64,000 nucleotides of DNA from Takifugu bimaculatus (taxonomy: Eukaryota > Chordata > Actinopteri > Tetraodontiformes > Tetraodontidae): contig CP034976.1 in the NCBI GenBank assembly GCA_004026145.2, positions 8,764,969 through 8,828,968 on the forward strand. The letters are read 5' to 3'. Below the pieces are notes generated by a model. That model did not search any database. It was not told the DNA's origin and saw only the letters and a list, made by a program, of their open reading frames with translations. A program made the translations under genes and the position numbers. Each line of letters opens with the position of its first letter. Positions within the stretch are counted from its first letter, which is position 1. Positions 27,301 to 37,059 of the stretch are shown piece after piece.

Positions 27301-30300
27301 CTACGGAGCGCTTGGGGGGGGGCAGCTTTATGATAAACTTGATTAAGCAGCTTCTCTAAAGCCCCTGAACTGCTACTAAATAAGTCTCGTTTTGAGCCAT
27401 TTGATGTCCAAGGTGGAGAGTAACAAGATACTGAAGATCTGTCTGACACACCAACAGCGTTGTTTAAGGAGTTGTGAGTGTTGACAGCTTTAAAACTTTT
27501 TCAAATTGTCATTGGGCCAGACCGGGGCTCCCTAATGAAAGAGTAAACAGCCAAATGGCTTCTTAAAAAAGAAGCAATTCCGGCTCAGTGGCTGAGTAAA
27601 ATTTACCTTGAAACCTGCTGTGACACATGAGCGCGGTGGGACGCTGCCAGATCTCTTCTTTACCTGCTGCTAATGCCAGTTAAGTTGAAGACAAACGATG
27701 GAGAAAAAGAGTCCCTGTCCTGCACCGACCTCTGCATTCCAACGTCTCCTCCATTCACTCCCTCTTTCTGTCATCCAGCATTTTCACTTTCTGCCCCCTT
27801 CGTCCCTCTTTGTTTCTTTTCCGCTCACCCGAAGGGCCTTTTGTTACAGCTTGAAAGCCCCATTCTTTGCATGTGTGTGTGTTTTTCTGGCTGCTGGACC
27901 CACAGATCAGGGTTCTCAGGTGGATTAAGATCTCAGCAGAGACTCATCGTACGCATCGTGGGGTCAGAGGTCATGCATGTGTCTTGTACGTTGCTGTGTG
28001 CCAGTGTTATCATTTCCTTGTTTTCATTGTTTTACAGTTCTTAGGAAAAAGAACTTAATGTAATTCGCTGCTCGGCCGCTGACTCGGATGACCTTGGTGA
28101 TGCCCTGTTACAGTCTCCCAAAAGAGATAACGAGGAGAGAATCGAATTAAAGTAGTTGCTTCAGAGACGCAGACAACTAGCTTGGCTGATCGTGTGGCCG
28201 TATTCCTCAATTCACTGGGCCCAGATTCGATTCGGCTCATTGCACTTGCTGCCCGTCAGTCTCCCGTTCTCCCGTTGGTTTCTAAAGGCTGGAAAGAAGC
28301 AGAAAAATGACCTAAAGCTTTGAGGATAAAGGCTCAGCAGATCCATCCTCTTCACTGATACTGTGACTGAACAAAGAGAGAGAATGGTGATAAAATGTTG
28401 TCACCATCTTACGCAACACTCCGCAAATCCCGAGGTTAAAGAAAAAGCCCCACTCCTCTGTTGTTGTCAACGGCTGCTATCTGACAGTCGCCCTCCTCAG
28501 TCATTCGCGCGAAGACGTTTCTTCCTCGGAGTGCTTTCGGGATTCTGCCTCTGCTGAGCTCTGGCGAAAGGAGAAACATCGTTTTAGAAATGCTGAGAAA
28601 GGTGAGACGCGTGTTATGGTTTGCTGTCTCCCGGCTCTGCAGCCCATTGATCTGCAGTTATGCGCAGGGTAAATTCAACAGTCGAATTATTTACCGACCG
28701 TGTTTGACAACAGTCATCTGTGTTTGTTTTCTTGCTGTGTACACACTTGCAACCTCGGTGCGCGATCACTGTGAGATACTGTGAAGAGTGTGGGAGGGAT
28801 CCAGTTGTGGGTGTGTGTGTGTGTGTGCATATATGTGTGTGTGTGTGTGTGTGTGATGATTTACCCAAAGAGACCAGAAACAGGCTCCGCATTCTGTACA
28901 CGTGCATGAGGTCATGCAGGTCCTGTTGCATACAAAAACATGAAGTGTCATAAACACTGGCTCACCATCATTTACACACATGCAAAGTCCCCCTCCCTGT
29001 CCTCACACACACCCACACACACATCCTGTTCGGGCTGTCGACAAACATTGCCGAGACGACAACTATCTCTGGTGTCAAAAAAGCCCGCCGTCCAGTGAGA
29101 TGCTGGAAATGAAGTTTTCCGACGCCCAGTCAGGGAAAAAAAAGGATTAAATGCGGCTCAATCACGCCGCTTGGAGACGGTGATTTGTCATCGCCGCCGT
29201 GCAAAGAGACGAGGAAACGGGAGAGTGGATGAAGATAGCACACGTGATGGTGCTTTCAGCCTGGTGCTGTCGTGTGAAAGCTGAGGGAAAGTGGCGAGGA
29301 ACAATGCAGCGCTTTTAGAGGGCTGGTTCGCATGTGCAGAGGTGAAATGATCAAGTCGTCCAGCTGTCATTAAAGGAGCTCTGAAGGGTGACAGGGTGTA
29401 AACATGAGGGTCCACGCTGATTACTGCGGCTCCGCCTTAGCGTCTGGAATACCGTCAGACCTCCTGATGCAGCTGCAGGCCGAGATCAGCTGTTCTGTGA
29501 GTCGGAATCATCGTTAGAGAAACATCAACTGTATCTTCCTCCCCTCCATCTATTTGTCTTCATCCCAGTTTTTCTTTCCTCCGAAACAACCTGGCAACCA
29601 TTCCAGGCTGTCGCCCGCCCACCCACAGCGGAGAGCAATTCCACGGTTTTCCTCCCATTAATTTCCCCCTGCTGCTGTGGCCAAGTCTTACTGGCGTGGA
29701 CGCTTGGCTCCAGCCTCGGACGTGACCATCTCCACCTTACCACCTAACCTGCAAAATAATGTGTGAGTCTTGCTCAGCAGGAAAAATAAACGATATTTCG
29801 ATTCGCTCTCCCCAGGTTGTCTGTACCGCGGTCAGGAGTGCCGGCTGGTCATCCACTATGAACAGGGCTTCTCCGTGCTGGCTGACCCCACGCCGCTGGG
29901 GGACAGGGAGAACGGCGAGGGGAGAAAAGCTGCCGCTGCCGCTCCCCCCCAGGTCCTCCTGTCCTACCCCTACGAAAAACTAAAGATGTCCTCGGACTGA
30001 CGGCATACGCATGCTCCTCCTCGACTTCGGAGGGAAGGAGGGCGAGATTGTGAGTGTCTCTGCGTACCGCTGAAGGTTGAAGGCGCCGGGGGTACCGCAG
30101 CGCGTTTAGGAGTTTGTTTTAGCCTTCTAAACAAAAACAAGAGCTCTTTAGCTTCATTCAGAGCTCACGAGATTACCCAAGATTGCTGCGGTCACGTGCA
30201 ACACACAATAAATAGAACAAGTTCCAGAAGGGCCTTCTGGGAAATGAAGCTAAACAGAAACTGCAGTGACAGGCTGAAAGTCCGAGCAGCAGAAAGCAAA

Positions 30301-31377
30301 TTAGAGCACTTCATCACACTCACAAAAAATCATTCTTCTGCTACAAAAATGAACTTCACTTGTGAGGGAATCCACTTTTCTTTAACAACAAAAAATTGCC
30401 TGTCATTCAGGGTAGGAGATTTAATCTGTAAACAGAGGCCGGGGTTTCAGGAAGTAATCTGGGCCAGTTGCTACTTAACGAGTACCAAAAGTCAGCATTC
30501 CGTCATTTTCCTGACCCCCCCCCCTCCCCCCCTTCCCTCAAAATTTATCAGCGTCAGATATAAACACTGTTGCAGCCATAACAGGCGCTCGAACCTGAAC
30601 TGACAGAAATCCCCTATCAGGATTATCTGGGCTTGATCTTTTCTAATCCACATACGTGAGCACGCAGGTGCGAATGCGAGGAAAATAAATTACGGGTTGC
30701 AACTTGGATTCAAACCCTCGACTGGCTACCAAAGCAGAGCAGATTTTGCCTTGTGTGTCGCCGCAGAATCCAAACGCAGCCATAGACGAGGCTTTCTAAA
30801 TGCCCCCAGGCACATGCAGATCTGGCCGACGCCTCATTAGTTCAGCATTTCAAAATGTTTTTTTTAGAGTTGTGACTCCACTGTTATTAGCTGGCAGAGA
30901 CGATGCATGTCTAATGTTGTCACGGCGATTCCCAGTTTATCTCAGAATACAGAAGTTGCATTTCAGCGCTGGCCCGGCCCTTTATTGCTGCTCGGAAAAA
31001 ACAACAGACACATAAAATAAATAACCGTCCGCCATTCTGGCAGGGCCATGCGAGGATTCTCACTGAGACAATGCTGATAGGTTGGTGCCTGAACGGCACA
31101 TCAGTAAGTATTTCACCACCAAAGTGGTTGGTGTTAGCACAGCTAATGTTGAGGGAGGAGGCCCAAAACGTTGTGAGGCTCGCGTGAGAGTTGTATGTGC
31201 TTGCAAAAATGTATCTTTTTTTTCTTTTTCATATATATTGGACAAGTGGCGTATATTCCAAACTGTCTCTTTTTTGTCCTCCAGCAACTGGACCTCCACT
31301 CGTGTCCAAAGCCCATTGTCTTCATCCTGCACTCCTTCCTCTCTGCGAAGATCTCTCGTCTGGGTCTGGTAGCCTGA
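8839..31377 (+). CDS. sntb1: beta-1-syntrophin
   Basis: Eight coding exons: 8839-9367, 17808-18051, 23561-23678, 23805-23894, 25107-25243, 25515-25711, 29816-30049 and 31285-31377. Phases join correctly to about 546 residues after one extra base in exon 7 is allowed for; human SNTB1 is about the same length. Syntrophins are cytoplasmic adaptors that bind dystrophin or dystrobrevin through PH2-SU and recruit channels and kinases through PDZ. Order: PH1 first half, PDZ (about 97-179) inserted in PH1, PH1 second half, PH2 (about 300-430), syntrophin-unique C-terminus ending RLGLVA. Beta-1 is preferred over alpha-1 and beta-2 from the start (MAVV), the PDZ text and linkage to mtbp. The start at 8839 has a good context (CAAAGATGG); the frame stays open upstream to an ATG at 8575. 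Confidence 0.97.
12741..12780. repeat. 20-bp perfect tandem duplication
   Basis: GAAGTTAAAATGTGATGACT occurs twice in direct succession without a mismatch. Perfect identity suggests a recent duplication, or an assembly artefact. Confidence 0.95.
13388..13430. repeat. GT/GC alternating microsatellite
   Basis: An alternating purine-pyrimidine run (GTGTGTGCG, then GTGTGTGTGCGCGCGCGCG) in sntb1 intron 1. Such runs can adopt Z-form DNA. Confidence 0.85.
14212..14406. mobile_element. non-autonomous inverted-repeat element (MITE-like)
   Basis: Two perfect 38-bp terminal inverted repeats (14212-14249 and 14369-14406), starting ATCCAAGGTAG inward, enclose about 120 bp that includes GAAGACGTTTCGCC and AGAAGGCTTCTTCAG. 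I recognise these words as a sequence scattered widely in fish genomes. There is no coding capacity. A 12-bp direct repeat (TTCCTCTTCTCA) occurs at 14201-14212 and again at 14441-14452, so the inserted unit may extend to about 14440. Confidence 0.8.
16151..16213. repeat. 21-bp unit repeated three times
   Basis: Three tandem units of GGAGGTGCTGTTGCCCTCTC-T, of which the first differs at a few bases and the last ends CC. It lies in sntb1 intron 1. Confidence 0.9.
16946..17144. repeat. long imperfect palindrome (92-bp arms)
   Basis: Bases 16946-17037 and 17053-17144 are reverse complements at about 82 of 92 positions, separated by a 15-bp loop. Both arms begin CAATGAGCGCGCAC (read inward) and end AGATTAT. 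Read from either strand it gives nearly the same short peptide, which misleads ORF callers. It is probably a foldback or MITE-type element. Confidence 0.85.
17411..17449. repeat. 12-bp perfect inverted repeat
   Basis: ATAGTAGTGTGA at 17411-17422 pairs with TCACACTACTAT at 17438-17449 around a 15-bp loop. It could be the remnant of a small inverted-repeat transposon. Confidence 0.8.
17808..18051 (+). CDS. sntb1: sntb1 exon 2: rest of PH1
   Basis: This exon begins KYMREATPYVK, continues SPVSEIGWETLPPESPRLG, then has a Pro/Ser-rich insert, and resumes IPLKMCYVTRAM, the last part of the interrupted PH1 domain. It is preceded by an 8.4-kb intron, the longest in the window. Phases are 1 in and 2 out. 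Confidence 0.95.
20270..20460 (-). repeat. decayed tRNA-derived SINE-like segment
   Basis: Read on the minus strand it contains GGTTCGAGTCCCAGTGC, an excellent pol III B-box / T-arm, preceded by GACAGCGGGTTCTC. About 85 bp downstream is GGTACCCTTAAGCAAG, close to the GTACCCTTGAGCAAGG word common in fish SINE/LINE tails. It does not fold as an intact tRNA. I call it an old SINE copy from pattern recognition only. Confidence 0.5.
23561..25711 (+). CDS. sntb1: sntb1 exons 3-6: end of PH1 and PH2 domain
   Basis: Four exons (23561-23678, 23805-23894, 25107-25243, 25515-25711). Exon 3 gives QLELHSPDTRHTVVLRC, exon 4 gives the GIAGSKEIRHLGWLAGK stretch typical of syntrophins, exon 5 holds the PH2 core (TEKDLLLYDSLPRSKEAW), and exon 6 holds ATRTGTRLGIEAHLF and SLWTRHIVNGCH. 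The PH2 domain works with the SU tail to bind the dystrophin family. Confidence 0.93.
24091..24145. repeat. TAG/TAA/TGA trinucleotide-type repeat
   Basis: TAGTAGTAGTAGTAATAATTATAATAATAATGATAATGATAATAATAATAG-type simple repeat in sntb1 intron 4. Confidence 0.85.
25990..26150. repeat. GTGAGGAC-type dispersed repeat fragment
   Basis: CTTTGTGAGGAC occurs near 25993 and again near 26123, with CTAACC/TTAACC-rich text between and AAAATGTCCCG after the second copy. This combination recurs in many teleost introns. The identification is from memory of the pattern; the family name is not certain. Confidence 0.45.
28807..28855. repeat. (GT)n microsatellite
   Basis: Two GT blocks separated by CATATAT, in sntb1 intron 6. 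Confidence 0.9.
29816..30049 (+). CDS. sntb1: sntb1 exon 7: syntrophin-unique region, one frame break
   Basis: The exon reads CLYRGQECRLVIHYEQGF and then YPYEKLKMSSD, after which the frame hits TGA. Removing the T at 29998 (GACTGAC to GACGAC) restores the conserved DGIRMLLLDFGGKEGEI up to the donor at 30050. With the T removed, exon length and phase agree with exon 8. An Ala/Pro-rich insert (about 15 residues) sits mid-exon. Confidence 0.9.
31285..31377 (+). CDS. sntb1: sntb1 exon 8: C-terminus
   Basis: Thirty residues beginning QLDLHSCPKPIVFILHSFL and ending RLGLVA, then TGA. This is the highly conserved end of the syntrophin-unique domain. The acceptor is a strong TTTTTTGTCCTCCAG. Confidence 0.95.
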   Translation, partial: QLDLHSCPKPIVFILHSFLSAKISRLGLVA

Positions 31378-34300
31378 CATGGATGAGATGCACCGACCAG
31401 GAGGAGCCCACCGTGTCTGGACCCAAACTGAGTGAATGTAGCCTCCATCGTAAAAGTGAAGAAATGCACCCAGCCTGGTTCTGCCCTGAAAATGAGTTTA
31501 AAGTGTCGACTGAAGAAAACCAGGAATGGAGCAGGAGCGGACGGATGATGAACAGGCGCGGGGAATGATTCTGGGTAGCAGATTTGGCATCGACATCACG
31601 TTTAGGGTTCGGTCGGACTGGACATGTTTAGCGTGGTTGAGATAAATAACCTTTAATTCAATCAAAAAGGCAAACCTGCCTTCCATCTAACAATTATATA
31701 ATTTATTCACCGATGGCTCTGAAAGGACGTTCGGAGTTCTTCCCGGTCGTTTTTCTTTGCAATATACTTGACGCTGCAGAAGAACTTCAAGCATTTGTCT
31801 TTGTTAGCGTCCCCCAGATGTCTTGTTAGCGGTGACAGCATTCATCATCGAGGCTCAACCGTCCGCACAGTTTTTCCGGTTTGACATCCGACTCGAATTC
31901 AAAATGTCATGTTGTTCTTTGAACAGGTAACGTCTGACGTCCAAGTGTTTCAGTCTTTAACTGGTTCTCCTGCTGTCTGAAATCAGTCCCACTGTCACTT
32001 GTAAATGTTTTTTTAACATAATTGTGTTTAAATTTCCATCAGTTTAGCGAAAGCTTGTAACTCTGGTTAGCTTAGCTTAAATGAGAGGAAACAGCTGATC
32101 CTGCTCTGTTCAAAACAAAACAATCATAATTCTAGAGGCCAATATTGCTTTTCATTTACATTTTATTCATTGAATTAAAATAACGAAAGTGCAGGATGAA
32201 GCAGAATTGTTTTACCTGTTTAAAATAATTCTGTAGATGCTGAGGTGTCCTGATAAACACCTGTCTGAGATCTGCCAGAAGTTACAGTGGCTGCTGCATT
32301 TTTGTTGCAAGCATAGGTATGCTTCCATGACAACGGTGGAATCAATAAAACGAGAGGTGAAACATCTGACACTGGGGAAGCTACCAGGAAAAAGAACAAC
32401 CCACAAGATTCCATTCTTTTTTTCCCCCCCTTTTCAGACAAATCAAAGCAGATCAAAGGCAGAATAATTTGTTTCTCGTTGCTTTATTGTTGATTAAGAT
32501 GTTTGTGTGGAAATAATTCTGCTTCTGTCCTGCCCTTCATGCAGTTCTGTACGCACGTCCACGTCACCTGCTTCTGTTTGGCACCAGTTTTCTTTGCTGA
32601 ACTTGTTAGCACACAGGAATGTTTTTCTTCTCTTTGGGCCTCTTTTTCCAGGTGCTTTATTGCAACCTTCTGAATTCAACGAGTGCACTGATGATTACAT
32701 CACTGCTGATCCAGTTGTGCAACTCTGGGCTTTGAATTTTTGGTTGTGTTTTTTGTTTTCGACAGCGCTTAACTGTTTATGCTAATCCGTAGCTAACCAG
32801 CTGCAGGCTACAGCTTTGGGCCATTTTTAATCACCTTTATTTCTCTGTGGTGGGGGAGGAATCATCTATTCAGATTCAAAACACTGCCTCAATCACATAT
32901 TTTCATGTCAAGTATTATTTTTCTCATAATGGAAGCGTAGCCATCGTGGGAGTCTGAAGTCCTGCGCTAGTGCCGTGATCTCATTATTTCAGCAGGAGAG
33001 AAAACCTCCTATCCTGCTGCCGCTTTCTGGTGCCTTTTAGATGACTGAGAGGAAAATATTTAAATCTTTGTGGCACGGCAACGAGGCTCCTGCGATGGCT
33101 GCGTCACTGGCGGCTACGGGCACGGAGATTTTGTGTTTTCCCTGGCATCAAACGTGTCTAACCCCTTTTCTCATGGACACTGTGAAGAATGATTTACATG
33201 ACGTGATCCCACCTATCGAATGGAGAGAAGCTTTATGAGCAAAATCTGCTTTTGACTTGTAGAAACACGCCACCAATGCCTTTGGCAGCTGCTGTACTGT
33301 CACTCAGACTGATGAAGCTTAGTTTGAAGTCAAACGATGCACATAAATCATGTATTTAAGAAAGAAGTTTCTTTTTATTGTCTGAAACCGTCAATCATTT
33401 CACACCAGATGCAGAAGCAACTGGCAACAAGTCATATCAACATTTTACAGCTAATATAGTTTACAGAACCAGTTTGTGGGCAATTTCACGCTACTTCCTT
33501 TTTTCCACTCTCAGAATTACGCTGGGAGATTTCCCTGCGGTGGAATGCAAACGGTCACTGCTTCATTTCAGGGGCCGTTATGACGCGAGGCGTTGCACTA
33601 ATTTACTGCAGATTAGTGACACTCGTGCTTAATTGAAGCAATATGTTGCAAACCAGCTCTGCAGAAAGGCTTCATTTATCCTCAGCTAAAAGGCCCCTGC
33701 GTAATTGAGATTTGGGCAGCTCTTTACACGATCTGAAGCCTTTGACATTATTTACAGTAACTGGCTGTCAGACACACACACAGACGAAACGGATGGATAC
33801 ACTAATTTATACTCTCCAGGATGAGGCCGTCCTCCCGCACTCCTGGTCATTGTTGCAGAGATTGATATTGTTTGTTGTTCAGCACCTCTCTTTGTTGCTG
33901 TTTTTATCCTTTCCTGGTTATTATGGCCTGTTTTTCTCTCAGCGGGGAGCTTAATATTGAGCAACCATTGCATCATGTAACAGAGGAGATAAAAAACAAC
34001 CTCTCCTCTGAGGTTCCGTTGCTTCCCTCTGACGGGGGCACGAATGAAAAACTGTTTGTTACCCTCCTAAAGTCTACAAATCTGCACGGAGCGACTGCCG
34101 CCACTGAAGCGTTTTCACCAGCGCACAAACCTGCGCGGAGAGGAACTGATGGATACTGTCAGCATATTCGCTTTGAGAGGCTGGACAGGAGCCAAGCAAT
34201 TAGCAAGCAGCCACACACAGTGTGTGAGTGTGAGTGTGTGAGTGTGAGTGTGTGAGAGAAATGTTGAGTTTTATTCATGTGCACACAGCGGATACTTTCA

Positions 34301-37059
34301 GTCAAGTGCACATTCCGCTCAGGTTGGTTTGTGTGTGGAAGGGGGCCCTGAATGAACGGCCCCCTTCTCTTTAAATGTGTGTTGCATTCCTCAGGGGCGA
34401 CGGGTTCCACCGGTTACAGGCGGCCCTTGTGCTTGACAACACGTCTATTGGGGGGGGGGGGGGATTTGACGCTTTTAAACCGTGTGCTTCAGTTTGGATG
34501 TGGAATGTCGAATTGCACATTTGTGCTCATTTTGTCCATTTTGGGCATGAGTGGGGACGTTCTGGCATGATGAGCTGGAGAGGAGGAGGAGGATGATGTT
34601 AATGATGATGATGATGGTGATGATGATGAGAACTGGTGGAGGGTCTTTTGTATATTTCTGACAGCAGGACTGAGCTCAGTTTGTAGAAAGGGCTCTACTT
34701 CCCCACTCAGGCTGCAAGTCACGCCTGGAAAGCTGTCGTGCACTTTCCGGCCTTTCATTTCCTCTTCTTCAAAGAGGTGATTTTTGAGCACTTGAGTCCA
34801 ATCTTCATGTACTTAAAGTTCTCTATTCATCTCCACCACCCTCTGGAAGAAATATTCCTATCTTTCCTGTGCACTTGACATCGACTTCCGGACCTTGCTC
34901 TTGAAGATTTGGTTAAAGGTGGACTTGGGAAAAAACAAAAATATTAGTAAAACTTTAGTAAACTTTAGTAAAAACCAACATTGTTGGCCTCAACAATAAA
35001 GCAAAACCTCACAGGCCAAAGAAATGAGCTCGAGCGTAACATCTGAATCGTGCACGCAGAATAAAAGAGAATTCACGGACTCAATGGGACAAATTCAAAG
35101 CTTGTTTAAATCTAAATGGAAACAAATCTACCTACAAATAAAAGCTGCCACCATAAATCACAGCCCTGATGAGCACGGCTGGTGCGAACTGTCAGGGGAG
35201 ACAAATGGAACTCTGCATGTTTGGATGAAGAAAGTAGGCCACCGCCATTGCCCCCCACCCGTCCCCGTCCCCGTCATTATCTGTTATTTGAGGAGAAGAG
35301 GATAAATAACTTTTGAGGACGACGCGCCGCCCTCCGCCATTAGCGGACTGATGGATGCCTGTCTGCTCCCGTGACCCCCTGAGTGGTGACCATCCGCACG
35401 GGTACCTTCCCCATCACGTTTCTCCAGCCGTCTCCGGGAAGCTGCAGATAGAGATGGGGAGGCAGCCCCCATCCATCTCTCTCACGTGCACACGTCTCAC
35501 AGCGTGCGCGTTGTGGTCTGTGCTGTGCTGGGGAACGTGCACAGAAGCACATAAATATGTACGGTAATGCCGGCGCATGGCGAGGGGACAGCGTTTCACC
35601 GGGAAAACCAGGAAGTCTTTGGGATTTGGGGACAATCTGGTTCGTTTTCACAATTTGAACGTTTCCACGCGTTCGTGTGAGGACAGCATGACGGAGTCCT
35701 TAATCTTCAAGGGACAACTTCTGGGGAAGGGTTTCCTCCTGCTTTTTAGGATTCTTGAGATCAAAAAGCTTCTGAAGTGACAAATGAGGGGAGGACTGAT
35801 GGGATTTGGTGTCCGAGGGTATTAGAGGCAGGGAAAACCATCCCAGTCCTCTTAGCTGCCACTTATTCCTCTTCTAACGCACCATCAGGGTTGTACCTTA
35901 ATGCAAAATGAGTCATTTCCACATTTTTAAAGGTGAACATTTGATTTTTAAGAGGAAGGAGCGTTTTGGGTTTTTTTTGTATCAGATCTTCAAAAAGTCA
36001 AAGGTGAAATACGTCAATTTCTGTTTTTGCACTCGTCTTTGAACCGAGTGTCACCGCAGACTCGCCCGTTTTGGGTGAAAAAAACACATTTAAAGCTCTT
36101 TTAAAACAACTGAATCGTGGCTCGATTACAAAAGGCTCAAATCCTGTTGGTTAGAGTTGAAGAGGATCGAAATCGGCTCCACTCTCTGAGCCATCTGCTC
36201 GGATCCTTTAAGCAGTGAACTTCGCTCCGTGGCTGGTTTCTAGATTGCTTCAATGCATCCAACAGACAAATAACGACAGGCTGGATGAACAGCTGCTTCC
36301 AGCTGCAGACAGGGGCATTAGAATTTTTCATGAGGACAGAGTAGCTTCAGCCCCGGCGTGCATGAAATATCAAGTTAGGAATAACAGAAATGATCATTAT
36401 CTTCAGCATTTGTCCACTGGTTTTAATGCAATTTTGCTCCAACTGAACAGATGCTGTGTTTAATTTTTTCACAAAAATGAAAAATGCTGTTCAAAGGACA
36501 GATGACTGAAAAAAATATTCTTATTTGTGCCGTGTTCCGATGGTGGACGGGGACGGGTTTTGACGCCCTCGAGTTCCGTTTTCACTTCATTTTTTTTTTT
36601 GCAGAACTCCAATGATTCATTTTAATACTTTGCAATGTTTCTTTGTAATATTAACTTTAAAACAAAAAATAAATGTGGAAATACCAGACTGTTACAATAC
36701 GTCACTGAAAAAAATGTTTTATTGTAAAACAAACCTGTAAAACTGATAAAATATTGTATGTCCAGTTATACACCAGAAAACAAATTACGTAAAAAAGAAA
36801 AGATCATTAATAAAAATAGATTTGAAATCACTAGCAAGCAGAAACGTGAGTCAAGCTAAAACCCATTAGTCTGTACAATAATTAAAGGTTGTCTTTAAAC
36901 ATTAAATCAACCATAAAATTTGATTACAATGGCGCTAAAGTAATAAAAGTAAATTAGGAAAGATAATAAATTCAGCATCCCTCCAAGTTTGGATCTGTGA
37001 CATGAAGAAAGAGTTTAACTGAAAATGACCAATCAGGAGAGGTGTTCTTCTTTTCCTGA
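31378..37059. other. 3' flanks between convergent sntb1 and mtbp
   Basis: About 5.7 kb separate the two stop codons, and both transcripts end in this interval. Candidate poly(A) signals for sntb1 on the plus strand are AATAAA at 32344-32349 and 34995-35000; I cannot decide between them. Simple sequences include a TGAG/TG tract near 34218-34256, a G run near 34450-34463 and a GAT tract near 34600-34630. No exon is supported. Confidence 0.65.
36718..36723 (-). promoter_or_regulatory. mtbp: poly(A) signal of mtbp
   Basis: TTTATT on the plus strand gives AATAAA on the mtbp strand, about 340 bp after the mtbp stop. It is the first perfect signal downstream of the stop that I found. The exact cleavage point is not known. 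Confidence 0.6.

Larger units (their letters stand above)
18052..29815 (+). other. sntb1: sntb1 introns 2-6
   Basis: Between the exons of this interval I see no other gene. Intron 2 (18052-23560) carries a decayed tRNA-derived SINE-like segment near 20280-20460. Intron 4 (23895-25106) has a TAA/TAG-type repeat at about 24090-24145. Intron 6 (25712-29815) has a GTGAGGAC-type dispersed repeat near 25990-26150 and GT repeats near 28807-28855. Confidence 0.75.

Noticed and set aside
30690..30740. tRNA T-arm-like word GGGTTTGAATCC on the minus strand
   Set aside because: It is an isolated match without A-box or cloverleaf pairing.
31082..31568. Plus- and minus-strand open frames around sntb1 exon 8
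   Set aside because: Only the frame ending RLGLVA is supported; the rest run through intron and 3' UTR.
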